Notes: a model not told the origin generated them from the letters alone. Shown: positions 1 to 6,955, counted from the stretch's first letter. The stretch: 12,644 bases of DNA from Candidatus Babeliales bacterium (GCA_021735725.1 JAIPGS010000021.1:1-12644), one strand, 5' to 3'. Made by a program: numbers and translations.

Positions 1-12
1 AAATTTCAAAAT

Positions 13-41
13 TTTACTCCAAGCCACTTCATTGATATACT
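13..41 (+). promoter_or_regulatory. Predicted sigma-70 promoter with extended -10
   Basis: A -35-like TTTACT (13-18) is 17 bp from TATACT (36-41), and a TG one base upstream of the hexamer (33-34) gives an extended -10. Other promoters in this window share the form. Transcription would start near 48, directly before the inverted repeat at 50-97. The only coding sequence ahead of it is the truncated LRR fragment, so the promoter may be a leftover of that gene or may drive a short RNA. Confidence 0.45.
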
Positions 42-49
42 CTTTTTTC

Positions 50-97
50 ATGATATCACCGATTATTGAGGTTGAATGCTTTTTTCGGTGATATCAT
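50..97. repeat. 13-bp perfect inverted repeat
   Basis: The arms ATGATATCACCGA (50-62) and TCGGTGATATCAT (85-97) are perfect complements around a 22-nt loop. No T-tract follows on either strand, so it does not look like an intrinsic terminator. It lies between a predicted promoter and the truncated LRR fragment. It may be a 5' RNA hairpin, a protein-binding site or the debris of a small mobile element; the sequence alone does not decide. Confidence 0.6.
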
Positions 98-109
98 ACC
101 CTAAATTTT

Positions 110-256
110 CATAAATTCAAAAACTCAACAGAACCTAATAAATTAGAGATTCTTAATTTTGGCGATAACTTAACGGCAAACATTCACCCAAATGCATTTA
201 ATGGGTTACCAGAAAAGTTAAAAGAAAATCTTGAAAAAAAATACCTAAGATCATAA
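110..256 (+). pseudogene. Truncated 3' end of an LRR protein gene
   Basis: One frame stays open from 92 to a TAA at 254-256 and has no start codon. It reads one LRR (PNKLEILNFGDN) and then GLPEKLKENLEKKY. The intact LRR gene downstream ends almost the same way, with one LRR followed by GLPEKLKEKLEKEY. This is therefore the surviving 3' end of a paralogue, with the rest deleted or replaced by the sequence at 1-109. Homology becomes clear from about position 116. With no start and only about 47 codons it is unlikely to make a product. Confidence 0.8.
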
Positions 257-330
257 AAATTTCTTAAAGGATCCAGCAACAAACCTTTAATCCCTTCTTT
301 TGTATCTTTGCATCTTAACAAAGAAATAAT

Positions 331-396
331 AAAAGAGTATTCTTTACAAATATATTTTTATAAAAATAAAATACAACAAAGTGGCAATACTCTTTT
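331..396. repeat. 11-bp inverted repeat around the LRR gene promoter
   Basis: AAAAGAGTATT (331-341) and AATACTCTTTT (386-396) are perfect complements 44 bases apart. The predicted promoter of the LRR gene lies in the spacer. The 3' arm runs into a short T-rich stretch, so as RNA from an upstream promoter it could act as a weak terminator. As DNA it could be a pair of operator half-sites. Confidence 0.5.
343..372 (+). promoter_or_regulatory. Predicted promoter of the LRR gene
   Basis: TTTACA (343-348) and TAAAAT (367-372) are separated by 18 bp. The predicted start near 380 leaves a leader of about 42 nt before the ATG at 422. The region is very AT-rich, so chance matches are likely and confidence is moderate. 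Confidence 0.4.
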
Positions 397-421
397 TATT
401 AAAAAACAAAAGAAAGTTTTT

Positions 422-1420
422 ATGAAAGCAAAAATTTTATCATTATTATTAACATATGCTGTTTTTGGAACTATTCAATCTGCACAAGGCCCGTCCCTAC
501 CCAATGAATCAAGTGACTTACAAAAACAACACGCACTTTTAAAATACATAGACCCTGTAGAATTAAATAATGCATTGTTTCTTCAAGGCATTAAAAGGCA
601 AGCTGCAGCATTATGGTCTGCCCCCCTCCCTTACTTCACAAAAACACCTTTTGAGATCTTTAAAGATCTTAATCCTGAGATGGTCAAGATAATGGAACAA
701 AAAGATATAAACTGGGAGCTTTCTCTTCAAGATCTTATTGATGCCGGAGGAATAGATAAACTAAACGGCTGCCAAGGACGTTTTGTTTATCTTTCTTTAA
801 CATCCAGTGAAGGATTATCCGCTATTCAAAAAGTTTTAAAATTTAAAGAACTTTCTCTTTCTTATAACCGCATAGATGTTTTTGACCGTAACAGTGTTGA
901 CACTTTTATAGAAGAACTTCATTTTAGCAATAATAACATAACAGAAATTGATACCGAAAATTTTCCCGATCTTCCAAATTTAAAAAGACTTCAGCTTTGG
1001 GCAAACAAATTGACACACATTCCTAGCAATTTTTTTAATCATCTTACAGGCCTAACGAGTCTTAGTATTGCAAACAACTTCATAACAGAAATACCAATGA
1101 ACGCTTTTATTGATCTTAGAAATTTATTACTACTTGACCTTAGCGGCAACAAAATAAGAATACTAGGTTTGCAGCCTTTTCATGGCCTTGAAAAACTAGA
1201 AACACTGTTCCTTGACAAGAACAAAATATCAGAAATTAGTAGTGGAGCGTTTTCTGGACCTACAAAATTAGAACAACTATCGCTTGAAGATAATCCAATA
1301 ACAATTGTTGAAGAAGATGCTTTTTGGGGATTACCAGAAAAGCTCAAAGAGAAGCTTGAAAAAGAATATCCATGCACAACAATGCATTCAACTTCTTCAG
1401 TATTATCTCTACAAGAATAG
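422..1420 (+). CDS. Secreted leucine-rich-repeat protein
   Basis: This 332-residue protein has an N-terminal signal peptide (MKAKILSLLLTYAVFG, likely cut near residue 21). A segment of about 115 residues that I do not recognise follows. Residues about 139-303 hold seven consecutive 24-residue LRRs of the form LxxLxLxxNxIxxIxxxxFxxL. The C-terminal cap is GLPEKLKEKLEKEY. The 24-residue 'typical' LRR class is common in eukaryotic proteins and usually mediates protein binding, so a role in contact with a host or prey cell is plausible but inferred. The frame is open back to an ATG at 308, but that would place 38 charged residues before the signal peptide, so the ATG at 422 is preferred (weak AAAGAAAG ribosome site). 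A truncated paralogue lies just upstream. It converges on the symporter gene. Confidence 0.85.
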   Translation: MKAKILSLLLTYAVFGTIQSAQGPSLPNESSDLQKQHALLKYIDPVELNNALFLQGIKRQAAALWSAPLPYFTKTPFEIFKDLNPEMVKIMEQKDINWELSLQDLIDAGGIDKLNGCQGRFVYLSLTSSEGLSAIQKVLKFKELSLSYNRIDVFDRNSVDTFIEELHFSNNNITEIDTENFPDLPNLKRLQLWANKLTHIPSNFFNHLTGLTSLSIANNFITEIPMNAFIDLRNLLLLDLSGNKIRILGLQPFHGLEKLETLFLDKNKISEISSGAFSGPTKLEQLSLEDNPITIVEEDAFWGLPEKLKEKLEKEYPCTTMHSTSSVLSLQE

Positions 1421-1498
1421 AGATCAGCTAATAGCCTACAAATATACTATTTATTAATCGCAATAATTAAATCAATAGATCAATTACTCTATATTATA
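1421..1498. other. Convergent intergenic gap, no clear terminator
   Basis: These 78 AT-rich bases separate the stops of the LRR gene (+) and the symporter gene (-). I see no GC-containing stem with a T-tract for either gene. Confidence 0.5.
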
Positions 1499-2800
1499 TT
1501 ATTGTAATAAATTTTTATATTTAAAACTTAGGTAAAGCACTCCGAGCAAGTGAGGTATTGCGACAACAATAAGAAGAATGTCCATAACTGCCCAGGCAAC
1601 AGGAACTTCTATAAGAGCTCCCAAGAATATAATTGCACATAAGAAAATATAGTACCAAATAAGACCCTTATGTTTTGTAAATGAAGCAAAAGATTGACTT
1701 GCGTTATAACTATTGCCAATAACTGTTGTTAAAACAAACAAAGTAATACTAATAAGTAGTACAATTTTTCCAAATCCTGGTGAATAACTTTTAAATACTT
1801 CATATACTAATGTATTGCTAAAGTCCCCTCGCATCCAGATTCCTGTTACAATAACAAGCAACCCTGAAAGCGCTGAAAGCATCATATCCGCAACCACAGA
1901 AAACATTGCCAAAATAGATTGATCCCGAGCCGAATCTGTATCTGCCATTGCATGAGCAATAGATGAAGTTCCAAGACCGGATTCAGTAATATACATATTT
2001 CTTAAAGCACCTGTACTTATAACTGTAAAAACAGTTGCGCCTACAAATCCACTAATAGCTGCACAAGGTGTAAACGCATTTTGAAAAATTAAAATACATG
2101 CATTTTTTAGTGCAGGTATATTACTTAATAAAATTCCTAAAGCAAATGTTACATATAAAATGAACATAATAGGAACAAGTTTACTCGCAACTTCACCAAT
2201 ACGTTTAATTCCTCCAAGAAGTACTGCAAACACAACCACCGCAAGCACCCCTCCAGTAATATAAGGACTTATTCCTTCAAGAGCATACGTACTTGCAAGT
2301 GTGTTTGCTTGCATTCCTGACCACCCTGCAAAAAGAAAAATTGTAATAACTCCATACCATTTTCCAAGCAAAGGATGAATATCTTTTAAGTAACGAGTCG
2401 GTCCACCCAAAATATTCCCGTCTTTTAATTTTTTTCTTAATTTTATTGCAAGCATTACTTCTGCAAATTTTATAACCGCTCCAATAAAGCCAAATGCAAT
2501 TAACCAAAATAATGCACCTGGACCACCTGCAATAATAGCAATTGAGGGCCCTACAACATTTCCCATTCCAATAGTTGTAGACATTGCAGTTAACAATGCA
2601 TGAAAAGGGTTAATTGTTTTGTCTTTATCACAATACTCATGTTTAGCGCTGCTTGTTAATAGTTCCCATAGACGAGGTAATGCACGGAATTGTAGAAAAC
2701 GTGATTTAAGTGTTAAAGCAACCCCTACAAGCACAAAAAGTACTGTAGTCGGCATTGCAAAAAATGCATCAATATTTGAACATATTTGTAAAATATTCAT
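1499..2800 (-). CDS. AGCS-family amino acid (alanine/glycine):cation symporter
   Basis: An inner-membrane transporter of 433 residues, the usual family length, with about 10-11 hydrophobic segments. Two family blocks are clear. Residues 75-99 contain TTIGMGNVVG followed by AGGPGALFW, the signature glycine-rich block. Further on, SGLGTSSIAHAMADTD matches the family's EAGLGSAPIAHAAA-type block. Members import alanine, glycine or related small amino acids with Na+ or H+; the substrate cannot be read from the sequence. Import of host amino acids would suit a bacterium with reduced biosynthesis (inference). The ATG at 2800 has a good ribosome site (GAGGGAAG, 2805-2812). It follows ruvA on the same strand but a terminator-like hairpin lies between them. 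Confidence 0.93.
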   Translation of the reverse strand: MNILQICSNIDAFFAMPTTVLFVLVGVALTLKSRFLQFRALPRLWELLTSSAKHEYCDKDKTINPFHALLTAMSTTIGMGNVVGPSIAIIAGGPGALFWLIAFGFIGAVIKFAEVMLAIKLRKKLKDGNILGGPTRYLKDIHPLLGKWYGVITIFLFAGWSGMQANTLASTYALEGISPYITGGVLAVVVFAVLLGGIKRIGEVASKLVPIMFILYVTFALGILLSNIPALKNACILIFQNAFTPCAAISGFVGATVFTVISTGALRNMYITESGLGTSSIAHAMADTDSARDQSILAMFSVVADMMLSALSGLLVIVTGIWMRGDFSNTLVYEVFKSYSPGFGKIVLLISITLFVLTTVIGNSYNASQSFASFTKHKGLIWYYIFLCAIIFLGALIEVPVAWAVMDILLIVVAIPHLLGVLYLSFKYKNLLQ

Positions 2801-2830
2801 AAATCTTCCCTCAGTTTCAAATAAGTTTTT

Positions 2831-2864
2831 TTAAAATAAAATCGCACTCTCTTAACAGGTGCGA
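2831..2864 (-). terminator. Intrinsic terminator after ruvA (minus strand)
   Basis: Read on the minus strand, TCGCAC and GTGCGA (2859-2864 and 2842-2847) form a 6-bp stem, 7 with a wobble pair, around an 11-nt loop, followed by TTTTATTTT. It sits in the 94-bp gap before the symporter start. It either ends the ruvA transcript, leaving only about 30 bp for a symporter promoter, or acts as an attenuator in a shared transcript. Confidence 0.65.
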
Positions 2865-2894
2865 CTCAGAATATATCGAATTTATACTATAAGA

Positions 2895-3500
2895 TTACAC
2901 TCTTTTAGCTAAAAAAGATAGGCCGGACCGAATCAACTGATCAAATGAAGCATTTGTGCCACCATGCTCTTTCCGTAAATGTGCCAAAGCGGTGTCAATT
3001 TCTGCTCGAGAATAATTTAAAGATTTAAGAACCTGTGAAACATTTTTCCATTGTTCAAGAGCAACTGCTCCTGTCTCTGCAACAACAAGTCCTTCATCAA
3101 GTAATTTAGCAACTTTACTACGAAGTTGAACTACCATTTGTTCCGCTTTTTTAGGACCGATCCCTGTTACAGCACTCAAAGCTTTATGATTGCCTTCTTG
3201 AACCGCTGCCAAAAAAGCTCCTGGTGTTAATTGTGAAAGCAATGCAAGGCCTATCTTTGGACCCATTCCCGAACAACTCACAACAAGAAGAAAAACTTTT
3301 TTTTCAAGCTCCGAAGAAAAACCAAAAAGTGAAGGTCCGTTTTCTTGATTCCAGTGCAAATATACTAAAAGTTTTGTTTCCGTGTTTTTTTGAAAATGTT
3401 CAGGAGAAGCAACCTGAAGTGTAAATCCCATACCCCCTGTCTGAATTGTAAGAGACTGAGATTCAATCGAAACTATTTTTCCTTCAAGATAAGAAAACAT
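2895..3500 (-). CDS. ruvA: Holliday junction branch-migration protein RuvA
   Basis: RuvA binds four-way DNA junctions as a tetramer and loads the RuvB helicase for branch migration in recombinational repair. The 201 residues match the family length. Residues 1-64 are the OB-fold domain (start MFSYLEGKI). Residues about 70-130 carry two helix-hairpin-helix motifs, SGMGPKIGLALLSQ and TGIGPKKAEQMVVQL, which contact DNA. Residues about 150-199 are the C-terminal RuvB-binding domain. The ATG at 3500 has an AAGGA ribosome site a few bases upstream. A good minus-strand promoter overlaps the end of the DUF2608 gene, and a palindrome covers its -10/start region. No ruvB or ruvC is present in the window. 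Confidence 0.97.
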   Translation of the reverse strand: MFSYLEGKIVSIESQSLTIQTGGMGFTLQVASPEHFQKNTETKLLVYLHWNQENGPSLFGFSSELEKKVFLLVVSCSGMGPKIGLALLSQLTPGAFLAAVQEGNHKALSAVTGIGPKKAEQMVVQLRSKVAKLLDEGLVVAETGAVALEQWKNVSQVLKSLNYSRAEIDTALAHLRKEHGGTNASFDQLIRSGLSFLAKRV

Positions 3501-3524
3501 ATTATCCTTTTTGTAAAAATTATT

Positions 3525-3537
3525 CTTTGATTCAAAG
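3525..3537. promoter_or_regulatory. Palindrome over the ruvA -10 region (possible operator)
   Basis: CTTTGA-T-TCAAAG is a perfect 6+1+6 palindrome. It overlaps the ruvA -10 hexamer (3534-3539) and the expected transcription start, a position where a bound repressor would block initiation. It resembles neither E. coli LexA boxes (CTG-N10-CAG) nor the Bacillus SOS box. The operator role is inferred from position and symmetry only. Confidence 0.35.
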
Positions 3538-3561
3538 TATCCCAGACAGAAAGATTGTCAA
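3534..3561 (-). promoter_or_regulatory. Predicted ruvA promoter
   Basis: On the minus strand, a consensus TTGACA (3556-3561) is 16 bp from TACTTT (3534-3539). The same hexamer pair and spacing occurs at the tRNA-Gly promoter. The -35 overlaps the stop codon of the DUF2608 gene, so ruvA can be transcribed independently of it. Confidence 0.65.
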
Positions 3562-4338
3562 TCAATCGTGGAAGCTTCTCCCGTATAATGAATCAAAATA
3601 ATTTTTTGAATAGAGCTTTTCATTTCTTCAAGAAGCTTTTTATCAGCAATTGTTACTTCTGCTTTTCCTACAAAATAACGAGTTGCCCATACGGATAAAT
3701 ATTTATCAAAAAGAGAAGTATTTTGCCCAAAAACAATTTTTAATGATATTAAATTTTCTTTACAATCATCAACTAATACGATTGTGTGTGGCCATATATC
3801 AGGATGAATTTTTTTAAGAAGATCAAAAAGAGGAATTCCTTTTTCATGCCCGTCAGTAAAAAGTGTTGCACATGCAGGATCATAAATAAATTTTCCCCCT
3901 GAACCCTTTACACCTTCTGTTGCCTTTAGTCCTTTTCTTAAAACAACCGTTAAAAGTAGTATCAAAATATTCTGGCACAAAATGTAATTGTGCTGATTGC
4001 AAATCCTCTACTGTTTTATTCATTATTGATTGATATACTCTTTTATAAGTATCAGGACAATCTCCTTCTATTTTGCGACTGGCAGCTCCGCGCGCAGTTA
4101 ATGCAATCATGCGCAAAGTTCGCTTTTTACAATTTTCAAAAAACGATACTGTATCTTTTCCCTCGCAACAAGACCCATCTTTTTTTAATAAAGTTTTATC
4201 AATATCAAGAAGAAGTAAACTTTCAGGTGGTATATGATGCAATGCATGTTTTATAAAATCTATTTGAATCTCATGAAACTGTATAGCATGTGTATTTATC
4301 CCGTATAAAAAAAGAAAAAAGAAAAAAAACTTACTCAT
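3558..4338 (-). pseudogene. DUF2608 HAD-fold secreted protein, one-base frameshift
   Basis: The first part (from the ATG at 4338) has a signal peptide (MSKFFFFFLFLYGINTHA) and the HAD motif I DIDKT (residues 45-49), with a motif II-like IALTAR further on. Motif IV, IVLVDDCKENL, is in another frame covering about 3558-3940. The whole gene is 781 bases, that is 260 codons plus one. Skipping one T of the coding-strand run TTTT (plus-strand A run 3940-3943) joins the frames as NGC-LRKGLKATEGVKG and restores a product of about 259 residues. DUF2608 proteins are recognised mainly in intracellular bacteria and are probable phosphohydrolases of unknown substrate. The ATG has a strong AAGGGAG ribosome site (4342-4348). 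It may be a recent pseudogene, a phase-variable or recoded gene, or a sequencing error. All catalytic motifs are otherwise intact. Confidence 0.8.
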
Positions 4339-4380
4339 GCGCTCCCTTATTTTATCTGTAATACTATGATCGATTCAGAG

Positions 4381-4396
4381 TATCAAAAAATTGATA
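4381..4396. repeat. 6-bp inverted repeat between DUF2608 gene and tRNA
   Basis: TATCAA-AAAA-TTGATA is a perfect inverted repeat 43 bp upstream of the DUF2608 start. It may be an operator or part of the minus-strand leader. In such AT-rich sequence it may also be chance. Confidence 0.3.
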
Positions 4397-4421
4397 AATA
4401 TAAAAGAAGCAGAGCTTATCG

Positions 4422-4449
4422 TTGACAAAAAAAAACGATCTGGTACTTT
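4422..4449 (+). promoter_or_regulatory. Predicted tRNA-Gly promoter
   Basis: Consensus TTGACA (4422-4427), a 16-bp spacer and TACTTT (4444-4449), with TG at 4441-4442 making an extended -10. The expected start is near 4456, about 8 nt before the mature tRNA 5' end. Confidence 0.65.
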
Positions 4450-4463
4450 AAATAACAAATAAT

Positions 4464-4539
4464 GCGGAAATAGCTCAGCTGGTAGAGCGTTGCCTTGCCA
4501 AGGCAAAGGTCGCGGGTTCGAATCCCGTTTTCCGCTCCA
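4464..4539 (+). tRNA. tRNA-Gly (anticodon GCC)
   Basis: A complete 76-nt cloverleaf. The acceptor stem is GCGGAAA (4464-4470) with TTTCCGC (4529-4535). The D-arm is GCTC/GAGC. The anticodon stem is TTGCC/GGCAA with loop TTGCCAA, giving anticodon GCC at 4497-4499. The T-arm is GCGGG-TTCGAAT-CCCGT. Discriminator U and the CCA end (4537-4539) are encoded in the DNA. The anticodon reads GGC and GGU glycine codons. Only a weak AT hairpin (4558-4572) follows. Confidence 0.97.
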
Positions 4540-4607
4540 TATTTTAGTATAATTCTCAAAAAATGGTTTTTTACTTCTGCTTATTTAAGCTGAATGCATA
4601 TTCGTTT

Positions 4608-4637
4608 TTGTCTTTTATGTTACATTTTTGTTATACT
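4608..4637 (+). promoter_or_regulatory. Predicted promoter of the Jag-domain gene
   Basis: TTGTCT (4608-4613), an 18-bp spacer and TATACT (4632-4637), with TG at 4629-4630 giving an extended -10. The flanking context (TTACATTTTT upstream, AAAA downstream) is nearly the same as at the RNase E/G promoter near 11693. The expected start is near 4644. Confidence 0.6.
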
Positions 4638-4643
4638 AAAAAT

Positions 4644-4735
4644 GAAGTGGAGAAGTCTGTTACCTTTGTGGAAGGTATTACTCAGGCTCTCTAAAAGGTA
4701 AAAATTGTTAATCATCACTGAAAGGTCGGCTTTAC
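4644..4735 (+). promoter_or_regulatory. Leader with competing hairpins before the Jag-domain gene
   Basis: The leader of about 92 nt carries TTACCTTT (4660-4667). Its ACCTT can pair with AAGGT (4672-4676). The whole element can pair instead with AAAGGTAA (4694-4701), and its ACCTTT also with AAAGGT at 4721-4726, which contains the ribosome-binding AAAGG. Three mutually exclusive pairings, one covering the ribosome site, suggest translational control; this is inferred from complementarity only. Confidence 0.35.
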
Positions 4736-5515
4736 ATGAAAAACTTAGTTGACGAAGCGTCTTCAATTTTCAAAGCCATAGAAAAAGCCTGGACACGCGC
4801 AGGAAAACCTCGATCGTTTTCTGTAAAAGTCTATGAAGAACCGCAAAGCGGTTTTCTTGGTTTTAACACAAAACCAGCAAAAGTTGGAATTTTTTACGAT
4901 GAACGAGAAGTACAAAACACTCCTCATAAACAACAAGCTCGTCCTGTTAAAGATGGAAATCGTCCTCAACACGTAAAAAACCCTGCTGGGCAATCACAAC
5001 ACCCAAGACGCACAGATGATCATAAAGAATCATCAAATAACTCTCATAATCGTTCAGACAATCGCCAAGAACGCACAACACCTCGTCACAACAACAATAA
5101 TCGACCTGAACATACCGAACAACGTCCTCAACATCACACACGTCCAGTAAAAATAGAAACTCCTGGACATGTTGAAAAAAAAGAACATTCGGTAAGGCAA
5201 CCCCGTTCTGAAAATCATCACCCTCGTACTCAAAATACACACACTAAAAATGATGATAAACGAACACCTCACAACAGAAACAACGAACGTCCTGAGCAAC
5301 GCGAAACTCGTGCTCACAACGAACATCGTCCTGTTGAAAGAAAAGTAGCTCCATTGGTTCAACAACCTACTGAAGCGCCTCGTTCTGTTCCTGCTGCGCC
5401 AAGAATTGAAACTCCTGTTCAACAACAATCAGTTGAAGTTTCAAAACCTGCAGTAAGAAAAGTGTTACGAGTTTCTGGAAGACGTTATATTGGTCCTAAA
5501 AAAGACACCAATTAA
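4736..5515 (+). CDS. Jag N-terminal-domain protein with long disordered basic tail
   Basis: This 259-residue protein starts with about 60 residues matching the Jag_N domain: SSIFKAIEKAWTRAG, then VKVYEEPQSGFLGF, then KPAKVGIFYDE. Jag (SpoIIIJ-associated, KhpB-like) proteins normally continue with RNA-binding KH and R3H domains. Here residues about 62-235 are instead low-complexity and rich in R, H, N, P, Q, E and T, with recurring RPEH/RPEQ/RPQH units. The end is a conserved-looking VLRVSGRRYIGPKK. Jag usually lies between yidC and mnmE, and this gene lies directly before mnmE, so it is probably the positional orthologue with a replaced C-terminal half. A basic disordered tail could still bind RNA (inference). 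An AAAGG ribosome site lies 10 nt upstream. The opposite-strand open frames are by-products of its composition. Confidence 0.8.
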   Translation: MKNLVDEASSIFKAIEKAWTRAGKPRSFSVKVYEEPQSGFLGFNTKPAKVGIFYDEREVQNTPHKQQARPVKDGNRPQHVKNPAGQSQHPRRTDDHKESSNNSHNRSDNRQERTTPRHNNNNRPEHTEQRPQHHTRPVKIETPGHVEKKEHSVRQPRSENHHPRTQNTHTKNDDKRTPHNRNNERPEQRETRAHNEHRPVERKVAPLVQQPTEAPRSVPAAPRIETPVQQQSVEVSKPAVRKVLRVSGRRYIGPKKDTN

Positions 5516-5522
5516 AAAATTT

Positions 5523-5550
5523 AAAGTCCGTTCTTTATTGAGCGGACTTT
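5523..5550 (+). terminator. Intrinsic terminator between the Jag-domain gene and mnmE
   Basis: AAAGTCCG (5523-5530) and CGGACTTT (5543-5550) form an 8-bp stem, extendable by two pairs, followed by the T-rich ACTTCTT. It ends only 10 bp before the first possible mnmE ATG. Some read-through must supply mnmE, or a promoter lies inside the upstream gene; I see no promoter in the 45-bp gap. Confidence 0.6.
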
Positions 5551-5560
5551 ACTTCTTAAA

Positions 5561-6928
5561 ATGCGAGAATCAATGATCACCGATACTATTGTTGCACAAT
5601 GTACCCCTCAAGGAAGTGGCGCTTTGGCACTATTGCGTATTTCTGGACCAGATGCAATTACTATCGCATCAATATGTGCGCGTCTTTCGTCTAAAAAAAA
5701 TCTTAAAAATGTTTCAACGCATACCATTCATCACGGGTGGATAACAAATAATAATAATGAAATTTTAGATGAAGTTATGTTCTTTGTAATGCATGGACCA
5801 CGAACATTTACTGGTGAAACAACAGTAGAAATTACAACTCACAATAATCCTTTTATTGTACAAAATGTTCTTGAACGAATATTACAATGTGGAGCACGAA
5901 TTGCACATAATGGAGAATTCACACGTCAATCAGTTGAAAATGGAAAACGAGATCTCATCCAAGCAGAAGCAATTAATGAATTGATCCATGCAAACTCTCA
6001 GCAAGTTCTACAACAATCATTAAAACAAATGGATGGATCATTCTCTAACTGGATACAAGAGCTTGAAAAAGGCCTTTTAAAATTGATTTCACTCTGTGAA
6101 GCAAGTTTTGAATTTTTAGAAGAAGATATTGATTTTACGCCACAAATAGAAGCGGCATTAATAACTATTCTTTCTAAAATAGAAAACCTTAAAAAAAGCT
6201 TTGATATTCAACAACAATTGCGCCAAGGAATTCGTATTGCACTTGTTGGATCTGTTAACACAGGAAAATCTTCTCTGTTTAATGCTCTTATTAAAAAAGA
6301 CCGCGCAATTGTAACAAGCATTGCCGGAACAACTCGCGACAGTATTGAAGCGGGAATGTATAGCAATGGGACCTATTGGACCTTTATTGATACAGCAGGA
6401 CTAAGAAAAACAAATAACATTGTAGAAAAAGAAGGAATCGAACGGTCATTTTTAGAAGCAAAATTGGCTGACATCGTTCTTTTAGTTTGGGATGGATCCA
6501 GAGTCATGACCACAGAAGAAAAAGCTGTTTACGCAGAAATTTTAACTACTTATAAAGAGAAAACACTTCTAGCCTCTAATAAATTTGATGCCCCTCAAAA
6601 AAAGAACTCTCTTTTTGAAAATGCTTTTTTTGTCTCAACACAATCTGGAGATGGAATAGAAAAACTTAATGTAACGATTCAAGAAAAAGCAGAAAAACTC
6701 TTTAAACAAGACAGTTCTCCCTTCTTGCTCAATAAAAGACATTACAGCTTGCTTGTTAATTGTGAAAATGAACTTAACATTATTATCAACATGCTTAAAT
6801 CGCCTGAATATGAACTTATTGCGCACCACCTGCGCCATGCCCTTTCAAGCCTCATCGAGTTAACTGGAAAATCTGTTACAGAAAAAGTATTTAATACTAT
6901 TTTTAATGATTTTTGTATTGGAAAATAA
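5561..6928 (+). CDS. mnmE: tRNA-modification GTPase MnmE (TrmE)
   Basis: With MnmG, MnmE adds the (carboxymethyl)aminomethyl group to wobble uridine 34 of certain tRNAs. The 455 residues fit the family. The N-terminal folate-binding domain starts at ITDTIVAQCTPQGSG and has the conserved FTGE. A helical region follows. The G domain has P-loop GSVNTGKSS, G2 TTRDS, G3 DTAG and G4 NKFD. The C-terminus FCIGK carries the conserved cysteine. The family's usual HGG motif reads THNNP here, which is unusual. The start is either ATG 5561 or ATG 5573; 5573 fits homologue length better and neither has a strong ribosome site. The last 22 codons are repeated at 7882-7951 as part of a tandem duplication. No mnmG is in the window. 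Confidence 0.97.
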   Translation: MRESMITDTIVAQCTPQGSGALALLRISGPDAITIASICARLSSKKNLKNVSTHTIHHGWITNNNNEILDEVMFFVMHGPRTFTGETTVEITTHNNPFIVQNVLERILQCGARIAHNGEFTRQSVENGKRDLIQAEAINELIHANSQQVLQQSLKQMDGSFSNWIQELEKGLLKLISLCEASFEFLEEDIDFTPQIEAALITILSKIENLKKSFDIQQQLRQGIRIALVGSVNTGKSSLFNALIKKDRAIVTSIAGTTRDSIEAGMYSNGTYWTFIDTAGLRKTNNIVEKEGIERSFLEAKLADIVLLVWDGSRVMTTEEKAVYAEILTTYKEKTLLASNKFDAPQKKNSLFENAFFVSTQSGDGIEKLNVTIQEKAEKLFKQDSSPFLLNKRHYSLLVNCENELNIIINMLKSPEYELIAHHLRHALSSLIELTGKSVTEKVFNTIFNDFCIGK

Positions 6929-6955
6929 GCTTAACTGATTTTTATTTATGCTTAT
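6925..6955 (+). terminator. Weak hairpin after mnmE
   Basis: ATAAGC (6925-6930, overlapping the stop) pairs with GCTTAT (6950-6955) around a 19-nt loop. No T-tract follows, so termination would be poor. Its duplicated relative at 8654-8688 has a longer stem with compensating base changes and a T-tract. Confidence 0.4.

Noticed and set aside
308..421. Upstream ATG extending the LRR protein by 38 residues
   Set aside because: It would place a charged stretch before a clear signal peptide and has no better ribosome site.
4947..5428. Two open frames on the minus strand opposite the Jag-domain gene
   Set aside because: They are C/F/V-rich mirror images of the repetitive basic tail, with no recognisable domain or ribosome site.
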